Source of the DNA: Coleofasciculus sp. FACHB-T130
Lineage (GTDB): Bacteria > Cyanobacteriota > Cyanobacteriia > Cyanobacteriales > FACHB-T130
Reading direction: 5' to 3'
Assembly: GCF_014695375.1 (NCBI RefSeq)
Contig: NZ_JACJOG010000037.1
Coordinates: 186,001 to 250,000, forward strand
DNA: 64,000 nt
Position numbers and translations under genes: made by a program. The notes beneath the pieces were generated by a model. That model made no database searches. It saw only the letters and a list, made by a program, of their open reading frames with translations, and was not told the DNA's origin. Of the stretch, positions 62,205 through 64,000 are shown piece by piece (the stretch's first letter is position 1; every line of letters begins with the position of its first letter).

Positions 62205-64000
62205 ATGCACTACTGTCTCGAATCTCTCAGCCTTGCCACTGCTACTTTACTGCTTTCGCTGACATCTCCCCTTTTACCGCTTACCTTGAAGTTTGAGCCT
62301 CTTGCGGTACAGGCGCAAACGACCCAAGACAGAAAGGCTGAGGCGTTACAGCTGAACAAAGAGGGAGTTCAGTTACTAAATAGAGGTCAAATTCGAGAAG
62401 CTTTGCAGAAATTTCAAGCCGCTTTGGTTATTTCCAGAGAAATTGGCGATCGCAGGAGAGAAGGCTCGACTCTTGGCAATATTGGAAAGTCTTACTTTGA
62501 GTTGAAACAGTACTCTCAGGCTTTGGATGCCTTCCAGCAAGCTCTGGCAATTTCCAGAGAACTCAGCGATCGTAGAGGAGAAGCTGCTTATCTTGAGAAT
62601 ATTCGTAGGGTTCAGCTCGCTCAAAGTGGAGTACCTATCCTTGATAAGGCAGAAGTAGATCGCCTCATTAAGCAGGGTCGTCGGCAGCTAAAAGACAGTC
62701 AACTTCGAGAAGCTTCACAGACTTTTCAACAGGTGTTGGGGATTTATCGAGAGCGTGGCAACCGTGCAGAGGAGGCTGCCATAACTAGAAGAATTGGATC
62801 GATATACAGGAACGTAGAACAACATACCCAGGCTTTGGAATACTTTCAGCAAGCTCTAGCCATTTATAGAGAAATGGGCGATCGCCAAAAAGAAGCCTAC
62901 ACTCTCGGCAATATTGGCTGGTCTTACTTTGACTTAGAGCAGTACCCTATGGCTATGGAGTCCTTCCAGCAGGGTCTAGCAATTCACCGAGAACTCGGCG
63001 ATCGCCAAAAAGAAGCTGCTTATCTCGATAATATTCGCAGGGTTCAGCTCGCTCAAAGTGGAGCAGCCATTCCTAAAACCGCAGAAGAAGAACGCCTCTA
63101 CGAGCAGCTCTTTGAGCAGGGTGAGCAGCAGCTCAAAAACGGTCAATTTCGAGAAGCATCACAGACCTTTCAACAGGTATTGGATATTTATCGAAAGCTT
63201 GGCGACCGTGCAGAGGAAGCGTCTACAACTTTAGAGATTGGTTCGATCTACGGTGAGGTAGGACAAAATACTCAGGCTTTGGAATACTTCCAGCAGGCTC
63301 TAGCCATTTACAGAGAGATTGGCGCTCGCGAGGACGAAGCCGAGGCTTTCGAGGAAATTGGGGAGTTTTACTTGGAATCGGGACAGTCCTCTCAGGGGCT
63401 GGAATACCTCAAGCAGGCTTTAGCTATTTACACAGATATGGGAGAGCGCAAGGCAGAAGCCTCCACTCTCGGCAGCATCGGGTGGATTTACTTTCACGAT
63501 CTAAAACAGCCCTCTCAGGCTTTGAAATACTTCCAACAGGGTCTGGAAATCTATAGAGAACTCGGCGATCGTAGGAGAGAAGCTGCTTATCTTGAGAATA
63601 TTCGCAGGGTTCAGCTCGCTCAAAGTGGAGTAGCCATTCTCAGCGAGGCAGAAGCAGAACGCCTCTTAGAGCAGGTTGAAGACGGTCAATTTCAAGAAGC
63701 GTTACAGTCCCTGCAACAGGCATTGGAGAAATATCGAGAGCGTGGCGACCGTGCAGGCGAGGCTACTATAACTAGAAGAATCGGATCGATCTACGCTCAA
63801 GCAGAACCACCTATTCAGGCTTTGAAATACTATCAGCAGGCTCTAGCCATTTACAGAGAGCTTGGCGCTCGCGAGTCAGAAGCCGAGACTTTCGAGGAAA
63901 TTGGGGATTTTTACTTAGAGTCGGGACAGTCTTCTCAGGGGCTGGAATACCTCAAGCAGGCTCTAGCGATTTACACAGAACTCGGTGCTCGCAAGAAACA
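62205..64000 (+). CDS. Exported TPR-repeat protein, 3' end beyond window
   Basis: ATG 62205 (GGAG 10 bases before) opens a frame that stays open to the window end: at least 598 residues. A signal peptide (about 1-40, ending AVQAQ) is followed by tetratricopeptide repeats of the form QALEYFQQALAIYREIGDRxxEA, at least ten copies, arranged in larger blocks. The segment ENIRRVQLAQSGV recurs three times (about 62597, 63028 and 63597) with nearly identical DNA, so blocks were duplicated. Many cyanobacterial proteins of this plan end in a CHAT protease-like domain, which would lie outside the window. The protein is periplasmic or surface-located. No stop is seen, so the coding region is partial. Confidence 0.85.
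   Translation, partial: MHYCLESLSLATATLLLSLTSPLLPLTLKFEPLAVQAQTTQDRKAEALQLNKEGVQLLNRGQIREALQKFQAALVISREIGDRRREGSTLGNIGKSYFELKQYSQALDAFQQALAISRELSDRRGEAAYLENIRRVQLAQSGVPILDKAEVDRLIKQGRRQLKDSQLREASQTFQQVLGIYRERGNRAEEAAITRRIGSIYRNVEQHTQALEYFQQALAIYREMGDRQKEAYTLGNIGWSYFDLEQYPMAMESFQQGLAIHRELGDRQKEAAYLDNIRRVQLAQSGAAIPKTAEEERLYEQLFEQGEQQLKNGQFREASQTFQQVLDIYRKLGDRAEEASTTLEIGSIYGEVGQNTQALEYFQQALAIYREIGAREDEAEAFEEIGEFYLESGQSSQGLEYLKQALAIYTDMGERKAEASTLGSIGWIYFHDLKQPSQALKYFQQGLEIYRELGDRRREAAYLENIRRVQLAQSGVAILSEAEAERLLEQVEDGQFQEALQSLQQALEKYRERGDRAGEATITRRIGSIYAQAEPPIQALKYYQQALAIYRELGARESEAETFEEIGDFYLESGQSSQGLEYLKQALAIYTELGARKK

Noticed and set aside
1-64000. tRNA, rRNA and CRISPR arrays
   Set aside because: No TTCGA-type T-loop with a matching acceptor stem, no rRNA signature and no regularly spaced direct repeats were noticed on either strand; a dedicated search would be needed to be sure.

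Overview
This 64 kb window is a cyanobacterial chromosome segment. The palindrome GCGATCGC (the HIP1 motif) occurs throughout, inside and outside genes, and several genes are typical of cyanobacteria: ntcA, ndhD, petL, cruP, DUF3084, DUF3146, and the Npun_R2821/R2823-type family. Gene order also fits a filamentous or other large-genome cyanobacterium (fabI-hisB, rplI-dnaB, SUI1 divergent from trpB). No tRNA, rRNA, CRISPR array or intact insertion sequence was recognised.

Layout. 0-5.9 kb: a membrane protein, a class III adenylate cyclase with a membrane-bound sensor, the CruP carotenoid-cyclase paralogue and a DUF89 phosphatase. 5.9-8.7 kb: two small peptides with double-glycine leaders, on opposite strands, followed by an HlyD-type export adaptor. 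8.8-20 kb: mostly housekeeping (SirB1, SRPBCC, MscS-like channel, dynamin-like GTPase, YqgF, DUF3084, NtcA, FabI, HisB). 20-32 kb: accessory genes (WG-repeat lipoprotein, fluoride channel, MgtE, M20 amidohydrolase, Uma2, zinc-ribbon kinase), with a decayed membrane gene and a MITE-like repeat. 32-38 kb: TerB, two unknown genes separated by strongly structured DNA, petL, aroB, a decayed glycosyltransferase, ndhD and a Pmp3-type peptide. 38-46 kb: a hybrid histidine kinase, SUI1, TrpB, DnaB, L9 and glyoxalase II. 46-58 kb: an AT-richer glycan cluster with a GT4 transferase, an ABC exporter carrying a histidine-kinase-like tail, a pyruvyl-transferase-like protein, three tandem paralogous glycosyltransferase-like proteins, a DXD transferase and three Npun_R2821-type proteins. 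58-64 kb: TenA, a pentapeptide-repeat protein, an L-lactate-oxidase-like enzyme, an LprI-like protein and a TPR protein that runs off the window.

The most interesting parts are (i) the pair of double-glycine peptides beside an HlyD adaptor with no ABC transporter next to it, (ii) the glycan cluster, especially the DHp-like tail fused to the ABC exporter, and (iii) the 33.3-33.56 kb intergenic stretch, which folds into two nested stem systems, the second ending one base before a start codon. Several real genes are shorter than 60 codons (petL, the Pmp3-like peptide, a 54-residue membrane peptide). Gene starts were moved to a better ATG/GTG where homology or a ribosome binding site supported it. 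All functional calls come from reading motifs and family resemblance; no database search was run.
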